NCBI RefSeq assembly: GCF_016482685.1
Contig: NZ_JACYHF010000002.1
Location: forward strand, 62,001-126,000
Direction: 5' to 3'
Source of the DNA: Streptomyces sp. DSM 110735
GTDB taxonomy: Bacteria > Actinomycetota > Actinomycetes > Streptomycetales > Streptomycetaceae
DNA: 64,000 bases
Each line of letters starts with the position of its first letter. The first letter of the stretch is position 1. Below, in pieces: positions 1-8,026 of the stretch. Made by a program: the position numbers and the translations under genes. Below the pieces are notes generated by a model. The model had not been told where the DNA came from. It worked only from the letters and a program-made list of their open reading frames with translations, and did not search any database.

Positions 1-844
1 CGTCGAGACAGCCCCGGCTGCCGCAGTGGCAGGGGCGTCCCTCGGGGTTGACGGTGAGGTGGCCGACCTCCAGGGCGAGGCCCGAACTGCCGGTGTGCAG
101 ACGGCCGTCGAGGACCAGCGCGCCGCCGACGCCCCGGTGTCCGGTGGCCACGCAGAGCAGATCGCGGGCGCCGCGTCCGGCGCCGTGCCGGTGCTCGGCG
201 AGGGCGGCGAGGTTGACGTCGTTGCCCGCGAACGCCGGGCCGGTGATCCCGGCGGCGCGCACGCACTCCACGAAGATCCGGCGCACCGGTTCGCCCACGG
301 GCCAGGCCAGGTGCAGCGGGTTGAGGGCGAGACCGTCGGGTTCGGCGACGGCGGAGGGCACGGCGAGTCCGGCGCCCACGCAGCGGCGGCCGGTCGCGCG
401 CAGCAGTTCGGCGCCCGCCTCGACGACGGTGCCGAGCACCTTGGCGGGGTCGGCGTCGACGGTCTCGCAGCCGGGCGTGGTCGCCACGATCCGGCCGCCG
501 AGTCCGACCAGCGCGGCCCGGAAGCCGTCGGCGTGGATCTGCGCCGCGAGCGCGACCGGTCCGTCCTCGGCGACCTCAAGGCGGTGCGAGGGGCGCCCCT
601 GGGAACCCGACGCAGCGGCGGGCCGCGCGTCCACCCGGATGAGACCGAGCGCCTCCAGCTCGGCGGCGACGGCGCCCGCCGTGGCGCGGGTGACGCCCAG
701 CTCGGCGGTGAGGACGGCGCGGGTCGGCGCCCGGCCCGTGTGCACCAGTTCCAGCGCGGGGCCGAGGGCGCTGCGCCCGCGGTCGAGGCGCGCTCTCGTG
801 GTGGTCTCTTCCCCCGCCTTCCGGGGGTCCGCCATGCCGGTCAT
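1..844 (-). CDS. ROK-family transcriptional repressor (C-terminus beyond window edge)
   Basis: Sugar-responsive repressor of the ROK (NagC/XylR) type, truncated at the left window edge after about 281 residues. The N-terminal ~80 residues form a winged helix (PTRAVLTAELGVTRATAG reads as the HTH), followed by an actin-like ROK domain. The visible sequence ends in the zinc motif CHCGSRGC, characteristic of the family. The ATG at 844 is used; an in-frame ATG at 835 is possible. It lies 45 bp downstream of alkB on the same strand. The HTH separates it from the ROK kinase at 22-23 kb. The regulated sugar genes are not identifiable; the aldolase/SIS pair at 2.8-4.5 kb is one possibility. Confidence 0.9.
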   Translation of the reverse strand, partial: MTGMADPRKAGEETTTRARLDRGRSALGPALELVHTGRAPTRAVLTAELGVTRATAGAVAAELEALGLIRVDARPAAASGSQGRPSHRLEVAEDGPVALAAQIHADGFRAALVGLGGRIVATTPGCETVDADPAKVLGTVVEAGAELLRATGRRCVGAGLAVPSAVAEPDGLALNPLHLAWPVGEPVRRIFVECVRAAGITGPAFAGNDVNLAALAEHRHGAGRGARDLLCVATGHRGVGGALVLDGRLHTGSSGLALEVGHLTVNPEGRPCHCGSRGCLD

Positions 845-889
845 GAGGGCGAGTCTCCCATGATCCGGGCCGCTCGTGGCGGGGTGTGC

Positions 890-1555
890 TCACCCGGCGG
901 AGGACGGCAGTCCACTCACCCGCAGCGTGATGTTCAACCGCCCGGTGAGCCCCAGCGCGGGCGGCGCGGTACCGGGTCGTACGCGCGGCACGCCGTGGTA
1001 CGCGAGCCGGGCGGGCCCGCCGAAGACGAACAGGTCCCCGCTGCGCAGCTCCACGTCGGTCCAGGGCTTGTTGCGGGTCTCGGTGTTGCCGAAGCGGAAC
1101 ACGCAGGTGTCCCCGAGGCTCAGCGACACCACCGGGGCGTCCGCGCGCTCGTCGGCGTCCCGGTGCATGCCCATGCGGGCGTCCGCGTCGTAGAAGTTGA
1201 TCAGCGCGATGTCGTACGGCTCGCCGGGCAGCGCGTCCGGACCGAGGGCGCCCGCGACCGCGCGCCGGGCCAGGTCGTCCAGCCAGTCCGGGAAGGGCTT
1301 CACCGGGGAGCCGTCGCCGTCGACCGCCGTGGGGGCGTAGCCGTAGGGGTACCAGTGGCGGCCGAGGCAGACCTGGCGGGCGGTCATCGTGCCGCCGCCG
1401 GGGGTGTGGACCGTGCGCAGCCCGGCTGGTGGGCGGGCCCACTCGCGGCAGGCGGCGAGGAGCGTGCGCTGCGCGTCCGGGTCCAGCCAGTCCGGGACGT
1501 GCACGGCGCCCGGGGCGACCGCGTCCCGCTCGCGGGGGAACAGTTCCGCGTCCAT
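890..1555 (-). CDS. alkB: AlkB-like 2-oxoglutarate/Fe(II)-dependent dioxygenase
   Basis: Oxidative demethylase that repairs 1-methyladenine and 3-methylcytosine in nucleic acid using Fe(II) and 2-oxoglutarate. About 221 residues, the normal AlkB length. The iron ligands are visible: H and D in MGMHRDADE, and the distal H in YHGVPRV. The 2-oxoglutarate-binding arginines lie in RLNITLRVSG at the C-terminus. WYPYGYAP in the middle matches the substrate-lid region of bacterial AlkB. The ATG at 1555 is preferred; another lies at 1564. It is read toward the ROK gene and is divergent from the methyltransferase at 1650, with under 100 bp between them for two promoters. Confidence 0.92.
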   Translation of the reverse strand: MDAELFPRERDAVAPGAVHVPDWLDPDAQRTLLAACREWARPPAGLRTVHTPGGGTMTARQVCLGRHWYPYGYAPTAVDGDGSPVKPFPDWLDDLARRAVAGALGPDALPGEPYDIALINFYDADARMGMHRDADERADAPVVSLSLGDTCVFRFGNTETRNKPWTDVELRSGDLFVFGGPARLAYHGVPRVRPGTAPPALGLTGRLNITLRVSGLPSSAG

Positions 1556-1649
1556 GCGTCCCATCCTGCCCGACGCCTCCCTGCGTCCCCTCCTCCCCGG
1601 CAGCCGGGTCGACCCGGTCTGAGCTGGGGCTCGGCTAGCCTGGTGGGCG

Positions 1650-2795
1650 ATGAACGACCGTATGACGACTCCGTGGGGCGAGCTGGACCTGACCCGCTTC
1701 CCCGACGACCCCCGCGACCGGCTGCGTGCCTGGGACGCCTCCGACGCCTATCTGCTGCGGCATCTGGCCGAGGAGGGGGTGGACCTGTCGGGCGAGGTCG
1801 TCGTGCTCGGCGACCGCTGGGGCGCGCTGGCGACGGCGCTCGCCCCGCACCGCCCCGCGCAGATCACCGACTCCTACCTGGGTCAGGAGGCGACCCGCGC
1901 GAACCTGGCGCGGGCGGGTGTCGAGCCCGGCGCGGTACGGCTGCTGACCACGCAGGACCCGGTGCCGGAGCGGGTGGACGTCCTGCTCGTGCGGGTGCCG
2001 AAGAGCCTGGCGCTTCTGGAGGACCAGCTCCACCGGCTCGCCCCGGCGGTGCACGCGGGGACGGTGATCGTCGGCACCGGCATGGTGAAGGACATCCACA
2101 CCTCCACGCTCCAGCTCTTCGAGCGCGTCCTCGGACCGACCCGCACGTCGCTGGCCCGGCAGAAGGCGCGGCTGATCTTCTGCACCCCCGACCCGTCGCT
2201 GGTAAGGTCCGCGAACCCGTGGCCGTACGAGTACGCGCTGGAGGACGGCGTCGGCGCGGCGTCGGGGCGCCCTGTCGTCAACCACGCGGGCGTGTTCTGC
2301 GCCGACCGGCTGGACATCGGGACCCGGTTCTTCCTGGGGCATCTGCCCGCTCCGCGCGGTCGCCGCGTCGTGGACCTGGGCTGCGGCAACGGCGTGGTGG
2401 GTACGGCGATGGCGCTGGCCGACCCGGACGCCGAGGTGCTGTTCGTGGACGAGTCGTTCCAGGCGGTCGCCTCGGCGGAGGCGACGTACAAGGCCAACGG
2501 GGTGCCGGGGCACGCCGAGTTCCGGGTCGGGGACGGGCTGGCCGGGGTGGCGCCGGGCAGTGTGGACCTCGTGCTGAACAACCCGCCGTTCCACTCCCAC
2601 CAGGCGACGACGGACGCGACGGCGTGGCGGATGTTCACCGGCGCCGAGCGCGCGCTGCGGGCGGGCGGTGAGCTGTGGGTGGTCGGCAACCGGCATCTGG
2701 GCTATCACGTGAAGCTGAAGCGGCTGTTCGGGAACTGCGAACTGGTCGCGAGCGACCCGAAGTTCGTCGTCCTGAAGGCCGTCAAGAAGGGCTAG
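1650..2795 (+). CDS. RlmG/RsmC-type class I SAM methyltransferase (rRNA guanine N2)
   Basis: A 381-residue methyltransferase with the two-lobed layout of RlmG/RsmC. The N-terminal half (about 1-200) is a degenerate Rossmann domain. The C-terminal half is catalytic, with the SAM motif VVDLGCGNGVVG and the substrate motif NNPPFHSH, which marks guanine-N2 methyltransferases acting on 23S or 16S rRNA. The C-terminus (LWVVGNRHLGYHVKLKR) is also typical. RlmG (m2G of 23S) is the closest assignment, but RsmC cannot be excluded. A TAGCCT -10-like element sits just upstream, so the mRNA may be nearly leaderless. The last 14 bases overlap the convergent aldolase gene. Confidence 0.88.
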   Translation: MNDRMTTPWGELDLTRFPDDPRDRLRAWDASDAYLLRHLAEEGVDLSGEVVVLGDRWGALATALAPHRPAQITDSYLGQEATRANLARAGVEPGAVRLLTTQDPVPERVDVLLVRVPKSLALLEDQLHRLAPAVHAGTVIVGTGMVKDIHTSTLQLFERVLGPTRTSLARQKARLIFCTPDPSLVRSANPWPYEYALEDGVGAASGRPVVNHAGVFCADRLDIGTRFFLGHLPAPRGRRVVDLGCGNGVVGTAMALADPDAEVLFVDESFQAVASAEATYKANGVPGHAEFRVGDGLAGVAPGSVDLVLNNPPFHSHQATTDATAWRMFTGAERALRAGGELWVVGNRHLGYHVKLKRLFGNCELVASDPKFVVLKAVKKG

Positions 2796-3651
2796 CGGGC
2801 GTCCTGCCGAGGACGCCGATGATCCGGGCGACCTCGGCGGCCATCGCCTCCCGGCCCGCGCCGAGGTAGCCCCGGGAGTCGACGGCTTCGGGGCGTTCGG
2901 TGAGGTGGCGGCGGACGGCGCCGGTCAGGGCGGCGTTGAGCGCGGTGCCGACGTTGACCTTGCCGATGCCGCCCGCGACCGCGCGGGCCAGCGCGTCGTC
3001 CGGTACGCCGGAGGAGCCGTGCAGGACGAGCGGGACGGACAGCGTGGCGGAGAGGCGGCGCAGCAGCGTCTGGTCGAGGGTGGCGGTGCGGGTGGTCATG
3101 GCGTGCACGCTGCCGATGGCGACGGCGAGGGCGTCCACCCCGGTGTCCGCGACGAACTCGTACGCCTGGTCGGGATCGGTGCGGGCGCCCGGCGCGTGCG
3201 CGTCCAGCGGCGGTCTCCCGCCCTTGCCGCCGATCTGCCCCAACTCCGCCTCGATCCAGAGCCCTTGGCCGTGAGCCCAAGTGGCCGTGGCGCGGGTGGC
3301 GGCGAGGTTGTCGGCGTAGGGCAGCCCGGAGGCGTCGTACATCACCGAGCTGAACCCCGCCTCCGGCGCCTGGCGCAGCAGGTCGTCGCTCTGTATGTGG
3401 TCGAGGTGCAACGCGACGGGTACGGCGGCGTGTTCGGCGGCGGCGCGCGCCGCGCGGGCCAGCGGCAGGAGTCCTCCGGCGCGGAACTTGACGGTGTTCT
3501 CGCTGACTTGGAGGACCACGGGTGCCCGTGCGGTCTCGGCACCGGTGACGACGGCCTCGATGTGTTCCAGGGTGACGATGTTGAAGGCGGCGACGGCGGA
3601 GCCGGAGCGGGCCGCCCGGGTCACCAGGTCGCCGGTGGTGGCGAGGGGCAC
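2782..3651 (-). CDS. class II fructose-bisphosphate/tagatose-bisphosphate aldolase family
   Basis: Zinc-dependent ketose-bisphosphate aldolase of the GatY/KbaY/FbaA superfamily, 289 residues. Recognisable features are AFNIVTLEHIEAV near the N-terminus, the zinc-binding VALHLDHIQS segment, and HGSSGVPDD followed by GIGKVNVGTALN, the phosphate-binding loop of class II aldolases. The start is GTG at 3651 with GGGAG upstream. It follows the SIS gene by 22 bp and they are surely cotranscribed. The pairing of an AgaS-like isomerase with a GatY-like aldolase resembles amino-sugar or tagatose-type catabolism rather than central glycolysis. Confidence 0.88.
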   Translation of the reverse strand: MPLATTGDLVTRAARSGSAVAAFNIVTLEHIEAVVTGAETARAPVVLQVSENTVKFRAGGLLPLARAARAAAEHAAVPVALHLDHIQSDDLLRQAPEAGFSSVMYDASGLPYADNLAATRATATWAHGQGLWIEAELGQIGGKGGRPPLDAHAPGARTDPDQAYEFVADTGVDALAVAIGSVHAMTTRTATLDQTLLRRLSATLSVPLVLHGSSGVPDDALARAVAGGIGKVNVGTALNAALTGAVRRHLTERPEAVDSRGYLGAGREAMAAEVARIIGVLGRTPASPS

Positions 3652-3673
3652 GGTGTCTCCCTTCCGGTGCCGG

Positions 3674-4549
3674 TCAGGGGGTGAGGATCACCGAGCGGGT
3701 GAGGTGTCGCGGCTGGTCGGCGTCGAGGTCCCGGACGGCGGCGACGGCGAGGGCGAGCCGCTGGGCGCGGGCCAGTTCGGCGAGCGGGTCGAGGGTGCCC
3801 TCGATCCAGCGGGCGCCGGTGGCTCTGACCTGCGCGGCGAGACCCTCGGGAGCCGGGCCGAACATCCAGGTGGCGGTGCCCGAGGTGCTGACGCTGATCG
3901 GGCCGTGCCGGTACTCCATCGCCGAGTACGCCTCGGTCCAGGACAGCGACGCCTCGCGCATCTTGAGCGCTGCCTCCTGGGCGAGTCCGATGGTCCAGCC
4001 CCGGCCGAGGAAGGTGAACTCCGCGCAGTGGGCGAGCCGTTCGGGCAAGGGGGCGGCGAGCGCGGTGCGCGCGTCCGTGACGACGGCGGGAGTGTGCAGA
4101 CCGAGGTGGGCGCGCAGCAGGGTGAGCGCGGTGGTGGCGAACCGGGTCTGCACGACGGAGCGTTCGTCGGCGTAGTCGAGGACGATCAGCTCGTCGGCGG
4201 TCTCCTTGACGGGGGTGGCGGGGTCGGCGGTGAGCGCGGTGGTCGGTGTGTCCAACTCCGCGAGCAGGTCCAGCACTTCGGTGGTGGTGCCGGAGCGGGT
4301 GAGGGCGAGGACGCGGTCGTAGGAGCGTCCGCGCGGGAACTCCGAGGCGGGGAAGGCGTCCGTCTCTCCGTGTCCGGCTGCCTCGCGCAGGGCCGCCGCG
4401 GACTGGGCCATGAAGTACGAGGTGCCGCAGCCGGTGATCGCGACGCGCTCCCCCGGCGCGGGCAACGCGTCGGCGTAACGGGCCACTTCGGCGGCGGCGC
4501 GGGTCCAGCACTCGGGCTGGCTGTTCAGCTCGTGCTCGGCATGGCTCAT
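3674..4549 (-). CDS. SIS-domain sugar isomerase/deaminase (AgaS / GlmS-isomerase-like)
   Basis: A 291-residue protein built of two SIS phosphosugar-binding domains. The first holds GCGTSYFMAQS and SRSGTTTEV-type serine loops (here LTRSGTTTEV). The second holds ALKMREASLSWTEAYSAMEYRHGP, shared with the isomerase half of GlmS (key E and H residues in EYRHGP). There is no glutaminase domain, so it fits catabolic aldose/ketose isomerases or amino-sugar-phosphate deaminases of the AgaS/FrlB type. A strong GGAGG lies just upstream of ATG 4549. It is the first gene of a two-gene operon with the class II aldolase. The exact substrate cannot be read from sequence. Confidence 0.85.
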   Translation of the reverse strand: MSHAEHELNSQPECWTRAAAEVARYADALPAPGERVAITGCGTSYFMAQSAAALREAAGHGETDAFPASEFPRGRSYDRVLALTRSGTTTEVLDLLAELDTPTTALTADPATPVKETADELIVLDYADERSVVQTRFATTALTLLRAHLGLHTPAVVTDARTALAAPLPERLAHCAEFTFLGRGWTIGLAQEAALKMREASLSWTEAYSAMEYRHGPISVSTSGTATWMFGPAPEGLAAQVRATGARWIEGTLDPLAELARAQRLALAVAAVRDLDADQPRHLTRSVILTP

Positions 4550-4642
4550 GCCACGTCCTCCCCGTTGCTGATCGCTCCCGACGGTACAGCGGGCGTTCGC
4601 GCGTCTACAAGGAGCGTGCGCGGTACGGCGGGTACGCGGCGG

Positions 4643-5308
4643 TCACCCGAGCCAGCCAGGGCGCACGAGCCCGGACTCGTAGGCGAGGACGACGAGTTGA
4701 GCCCGGTCCCGGGCGCCGAGCTTCACCATGGCGCGGCTGACATGGGTCTTGGCGGTCAGGGGGCTGACGACCAGGCGGCGGGCGATCTCCTCGTTGGACA
4801 GACCGATGCCGACCAGCGCCATCACCTCGCGCTCCCGGTCGGTGAGCCGGGCGAGGGCGTCGGCGGCGGCCGGTTCCTTGGAGCGGGCCGCGAACTCCGC
4901 GATCAGCCTGCGGGTGACCCCGGGTGACAGCAGGGCGTCGCCGTCGACCACGGCCCGTACCGCGCGCACGAGTTCGTCCGGCTCGGTGTCCTTGACGAGG
5001 AAGCCGGAGGCGCCGGAGCGGATCGCCTCGAAGACGTACTCGTCGAGTTCGAAGGTGGTCAGCATGATCACCTTCACCTCGGCGAGGGCGGGGTCCTCGG
5101 TGATGTGGCGGGTCGCGGCGAGACCGTCCAGTACCGGCATCCGGATGTCCATGAGGACGACGTCGGGGCGCAGGGCGCGCACCTGGCGCAGCGCCTGCGC
5201 GCCGTCGGCCGCCTCCCCGGCGATCTCGATGTCGGGCTGTGCGCCGAGCAGCGCCCCGAACCCGGCCCGGACCAGCGACTGGTCGTCCGCGAGCAGCACC
5301 CGGATCAC
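4643..5308 (-). CDS. NarL/LuxR-type response regulator
   Basis: DNA-binding response regulator of 221 residues. The receiver domain (about 1-120) has the acidic pocket in LLADDQ, the phospho-acceptor Asp in VVLMDIRMP and the conserved Lys in GFLVKDT. A LuxR-type HTH follows (LTDREREVMALVGIGLSNEEIARRL, about 150-215). The GTG start at 5308 overlaps the stop of the upstream kinase gene as GTGA, so the two are translationally coupled. The pair is a standard actinobacterial NarL-type system. No target is evident next to it; the signal is unknown. Confidence 0.93.
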   Translation of the reverse strand: MIRVLLADDQSLVRAGFGALLGAQPDIEIAGEAADGAQALRQVRALRPDVVLMDIRMPVLDGLAATRHITEDPALAEVKVIMLTTFELDEYVFEAIRSGASGFLVKDTEPDELVRAVRAVVDGDALLSPGVTRRLIAEFAARSKEPAAADALARLTDREREVMALVGIGLSNEEIARRLVVSPLTAKTHVSRAMVKLGARDRAQLVVLAYESGLVRPGWLG

Positions 5309-6525
5309 CGCGCCTCCCTGGTCCGCGCGGGCAGGACGGCGAGCACGCGGAAGCCGCCGTCGCCGCGCGGTCCCGCCTCGATGGTGCCGCCGAGCGCGGC
5401 GGCGCGTTCGCGCATCCCGGCGAGCCCGTTGCCGGTTCCGCCCGCGTCGGCGCCGGTGGCGGGTCCGTCGTCGTCCACGGTGAGGCGCAGCTCGTCCGCG
5501 CCCTGCTCGAAACGCACGCGCGCGTGCCGGGAGCCCGAGTGGCGTACGACGTTGGTGAGGGCTTCCTGGAGGATGCGGAAGGCGGCCAGGTCGGCGCCGG
5601 GCGGCAGGCTCGGGGGCTCGCCCGTGACCTCGACGGTGAGTCCGGCGGCGGCCGCCTGCTCGACCAGTTCGGGCAACCGGTCGAGACCGGGGGCGGGCGC
5701 GCGCGGGGCGGCGCCGGGGGCGCGCAGGGTGTCGAGGACCTGGCGCACCTCGCCGAGTGCCTCCTTGCTGGCGACGCGGATGGTGGTGAGCGCGGTGCGG
5801 GCCTGCTCGGGGTCCTTGTCGAGGAGCGCGAGTCCCATGCTGGCCTGGACGTTGATGACGGAGATGCTGTGCGCGAGCACGTCGTGCAGTTCGCGGGCGA
5901 TCCGCAGCCGTTCCTCGTCCGCGCGGCGCTGGGCGGCGCGGGCGCGGTCCGCGCGTTCGCGCGCCCACTGTTCGCGCCGTACCCGGGCCAGTTCGGCGAC
6001 GGCGACCACGGCGGCGACCCAGGTGGCGGCGACGATCTCCTGTCCGGCGCTCGCGCCGGAGTCCCCGGTCGGCGGGAGGTAGCGGTAGAGCCAGAGCGCG
6101 ATCAGCAGATGCCCCGCCCAGAGCAGTCCGAGCGCGACCCAGGCGGCGCGCCGGTGCCCGGCGACGACCGCGCTGAAGCAGCCGACCGCGACGGTCAGGA
6201 ACACGGGACCGTAGGGGTAGCCCGCCGCAAGGTAGGCGAGGGTGACGACGGACGTGGCGAAGGCGACGGCCACCGGATGGCGCCGCCGCCACAGCAGAGC
6301 GACCGAGGCGGCGACCAGCAGCACGCGCCCGGCGAGGTCCGGCGCTTCGCGGTGCGGCTGGGCGTGCGCGGCGAAGGACGACCCCGCGAGCACGACGGCG
6401 GTGATGAGCGCGGTGGAGAGCCAGGGCCACCGGGCGGCACGGTCACGGGACTCCGGGTCGCCGTCGGTCCGGTGCCACCAGGGCGGTCCGTACCGCCACC
6501 ACCCGGGTCCGTGCTGCTCTTCCAT
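5305..6525 (-). CDS. membrane sensor histidine kinase (HisKA_3 type)
   Basis: Sensor kinase of about 406 residues paired with the NarL-type regulator. The N-terminal ~150 residues hold four or five hydrophobic helices with short loops, suggesting intramembrane sensing. The phospho-acceptor His lies in ARELHDVLAHSISVINVQA (HisKA_3). The ATPase has the N-box LTNVVRHSG and the G-box GTGNGLAGMRER. The ATG at 6525 is preferred because GGCAGG precedes it; an upstream in-frame start at 6582 would add 19 residues without a visible ribosome site. The stop overlaps the regulator start. Confidence 0.92.
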   Translation of the reverse strand: MEEQHGPGWWRYGPPWWHRTDGDPESRDRAARWPWLSTALITAVVLAGSSFAAHAQPHREAPDLAGRVLLVAASVALLWRRRHPVAVAFATSVVTLAYLAAGYPYGPVFLTVAVGCFSAVVAGHRRAAWVALGLLWAGHLLIALWLYRYLPPTGDSGASAGQEIVAATWVAAVVAVAELARVRREQWARERADRARAAQRRADEERLRIARELHDVLAHSISVINVQASMGLALLDKDPEQARTALTTIRVASKEALGEVRQVLDTLRAPGAAPRAPAPGLDRLPELVEQAAAAGLTVEVTGEPPSLPPGADLAAFRILQEALTNVVRHSGSRHARVRFEQGADELRLTVDDDGPATGADAGGTGNGLAGMRERAAALGGTIEAGPRGDGGFRVLAVLPARTREAR

Positions 6526-6645
6526 GCCTGCCACGCTAGACGCCGCCGGGGTGCGGGGGCGTCGGCCGAGCGTGGTGATCACGTGTACTCCCCGGGGAGT
6601 ACGGCGGACCGACGCGGCGAGTACGGGAGACCGGACCGAGGGACC

Positions 6646-7344
6646 TCACGCCCCCTTCAGCCCCACGCTCTCCCCCAGCCGCCCCGCCGCGTACCGGAAG
6701 AACTCCGCGCGGTCGGTCACCATCCTGTTGAACTGCCCGAACACCTCGAACCCGACCAGTCCGAACAGCTCGGACCAGGCGGCCACCAGCGCGGGCGCCG
6801 CCTCGGGGGGCAGGGACGGGGAGATGTCGGCGGCGAGGCGTTCGGCCTCGGGGCGCAGCTCGGCGGGGAGCGGCGGGAGCGCGGAGCCGGTGCCGTCCCG
6901 CCGGGCGTCGCCGACGATGCCGACGAGGAGCAGTCCGACGCGGGCGGCGGAGGGGACGGTGGTCGGGGGCGCGGCGTAACCGGGCACGGGCGAGCCGTAG
7001 ATGAGCGCGTACTCGTGAGGGTGGTCGAGTGCCCAGGCGCGTACCGCCTCGCAGACGGTGGTCCAGCGGCGCAGCGGGGCCGTGCCGTCCGGGAGGGCAG
7101 CGTGGGCGGTCTCGGCGGTCTCACCGAGGGAGTCGTAGGCGTCGATGATGAGCGCGGTGAGCAGGTCGTCACGGCTCGGGAAGTAGCGGTAGAGCGCGGA
7201 CGAGACCATGCCCAGTTCGCGTGCCACCGCCCGCAGGGAGAGCTTGGCGGCGCCGTCTGCCGCGAGCTGTCTGCGGGCGGCGTCCTTGATCGCCGCGGTG
7301 ACCTCGGTCCTGGCTCGCGCGCGGGCGCCCTGTGTGGTGCTCAT
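6646..7344 (-). CDS. TetR/AcrR-family repressor
   Basis: A 232-residue TetR-type repressor. The N-terminal HTH is clear (LSLRAVARELGMVSSALYRYF) and the C-terminal half matches the TetR_C domain common in actinobacteria (FGLVGFEVFGQFNRMV). It is divergent from the deazaflavin-dependent oxidoreductase at 7471, and the 126-bp intergenic region holds three related palindromes (7386-7451). It therefore most likely represses itself and that oxidoreductase. The inducing ligand is unknown. Confidence 0.92.
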   Translation of the reverse strand: MSTTQGARARARTEVTAAIKDAARRQLAADGAAKLSLRAVARELGMVSSALYRYFPSRDDLLTALIIDAYDSLGETAETAHAALPDGTAPLRRWTTVCEAVRAWALDHPHEYALIYGSPVPGYAAPPTTVPSAARVGLLLVGIVGDARRDGTGSALPPLPAELRPEAERLAADISPSLPPEAAPALVAAWSELFGLVGFEVFGQFNRMVTDRAEFFRYAAGRLGESVGLKGA

Positions 7345-7385
7345 GCGACGAGTCTGCCATGGAACGAGAGCGGCGCCCACAAAAG

Positions 7386-7451
7386 AGAGCACCGCTCTTG
7401 CGCGAGAGCACTGATCTCGGCACACTGGAGGAAAGCGAGAGCACCGCTCTC
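7386..7451. promoter_or_regulatory. array of three TetR-type palindromic operators
   Basis: Two palindromes share the 13-base core AGAGCACCGCTCT: 7386-7398 (5-bp arms) and 7437-7451 (GAGAGC-ACC-GCTCTC, 6-bp arms, perfect). A third, imperfect copy (GAGAGC-ACT-GATCTC) lies at 7404-7418. They sit between the divergent TetR and oxidoreductase genes. The repeated core and position are seen directly; repressor binding is inferred. Confidence 0.7.
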
Positions 7452-7470
7452 CCACAGCATGGGGGTCGTC

Positions 7471-7926
7471 ATGTCGTCTTCGTCGCCGTACTACGTCCAG
7501 GGCAGCCCGATGGCCGTCCGCTTCAACAACGTCATCGGCTGGCTCGCCCGGCACGGGCTCAGCTTCGCGGGCAGCGCCGAGCTGTCGGTGCGGGGTCGCA
7601 AGAGCGGCGTGATGCAGCGCGTCCCGGTCAATCCGCACACCTACGAGGGCGGGCAGTACCTGGTCTCCGCGCGCGGTCACTCCCAGTGGGTGCGCAACAT
7701 GCGGGCGGCGGGCGGCGGGGAGCTGCGGGTCGGCCGCAAGCTGCGCACCTTCACGGCGGTGGAGCTGCCGGACGCCGAGAAGGTCGCGGTCATCCGGACC
7801 TATCTGGAGCGCTGGGGCTGGCAGGTGGACGCGTTCTTCGCGGGCGTGACCGCCAAGTCCTCCGACGCGGAGATCCTGGCGGCCGCCCCCGACCACCCGG
7901 TGTTCCGGATCACCGTCGCGGACTGA
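7471..7926 (+). CDS. deazaflavin (F420)-dependent nitroreductase-family oxidoreductase
   Basis: A 151-residue protein of the DUF385/Ddn-like split beta-barrel family that binds F420 or related flavins. Typical features are the N-terminal amphipathic segment, ELSVRGRKSGVMQRVPVN and YLVSARGHSQWVRNMRAAGG, the cofactor-contact region. The ATG at 7471 has GGGGG five bases upstream; an in-frame ATG at 7459 lacks a ribosome site. The most proximal palindrome ends only 19 bp before the start, so the TetR neighbour probably blocks initiation. The substrate is unknown; family members reduce nitro groups, quinones or enones. Confidence 0.88.
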   Translation: MSSSSPYYVQGSPMAVRFNNVIGWLARHGLSFAGSAELSVRGRKSGVMQRVPVNPHTYEGGQYLVSARGHSQWVRNMRAAGGGELRVGRKLRTFTAVELPDAEKVAVIRTYLERWGWQVDAFFAGVTAKSSDAEILAAAPDHPVFRITVAD

Positions 7927-7941
7927 CGGCGATCCCGGCGG

Positions 7942-8026
7942 CCGTCACGCGTCGACGGCCGTCACGAGTCCGCCGCCGTCACTCACCGGTGTTCGTCACG
8001 CACCCGCAGCCGTCACGAGTCGACGA
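7942..8026. repeat. short degenerate repeat CCGTCACG(A/C)GTC between convergent genes
   Basis: The motif CCGTCACGMGTC occurs three times (about 7945, 7963 and 8011), with related GTCAC copies between them, in the 86-bp gap and the first bases of the convergent flavoprotein gene. The copies are unevenly spaced, so this is not a CRISPR. It could come from slippage or contribute to termination. No function is evident. Confidence 0.45.

Noticed and set aside
26..2671. 881-residue open frame on the plus strand
   Set aside because: Antisense or shifted relative to the ROK, alkB and methyltransferase genes; the real frames carry clear motifs, this one none.
7942..8026. CRISPR-like repeat
   Set aside because: Copies are short, uneven and without defined spacers; no cas genes occur in the window.
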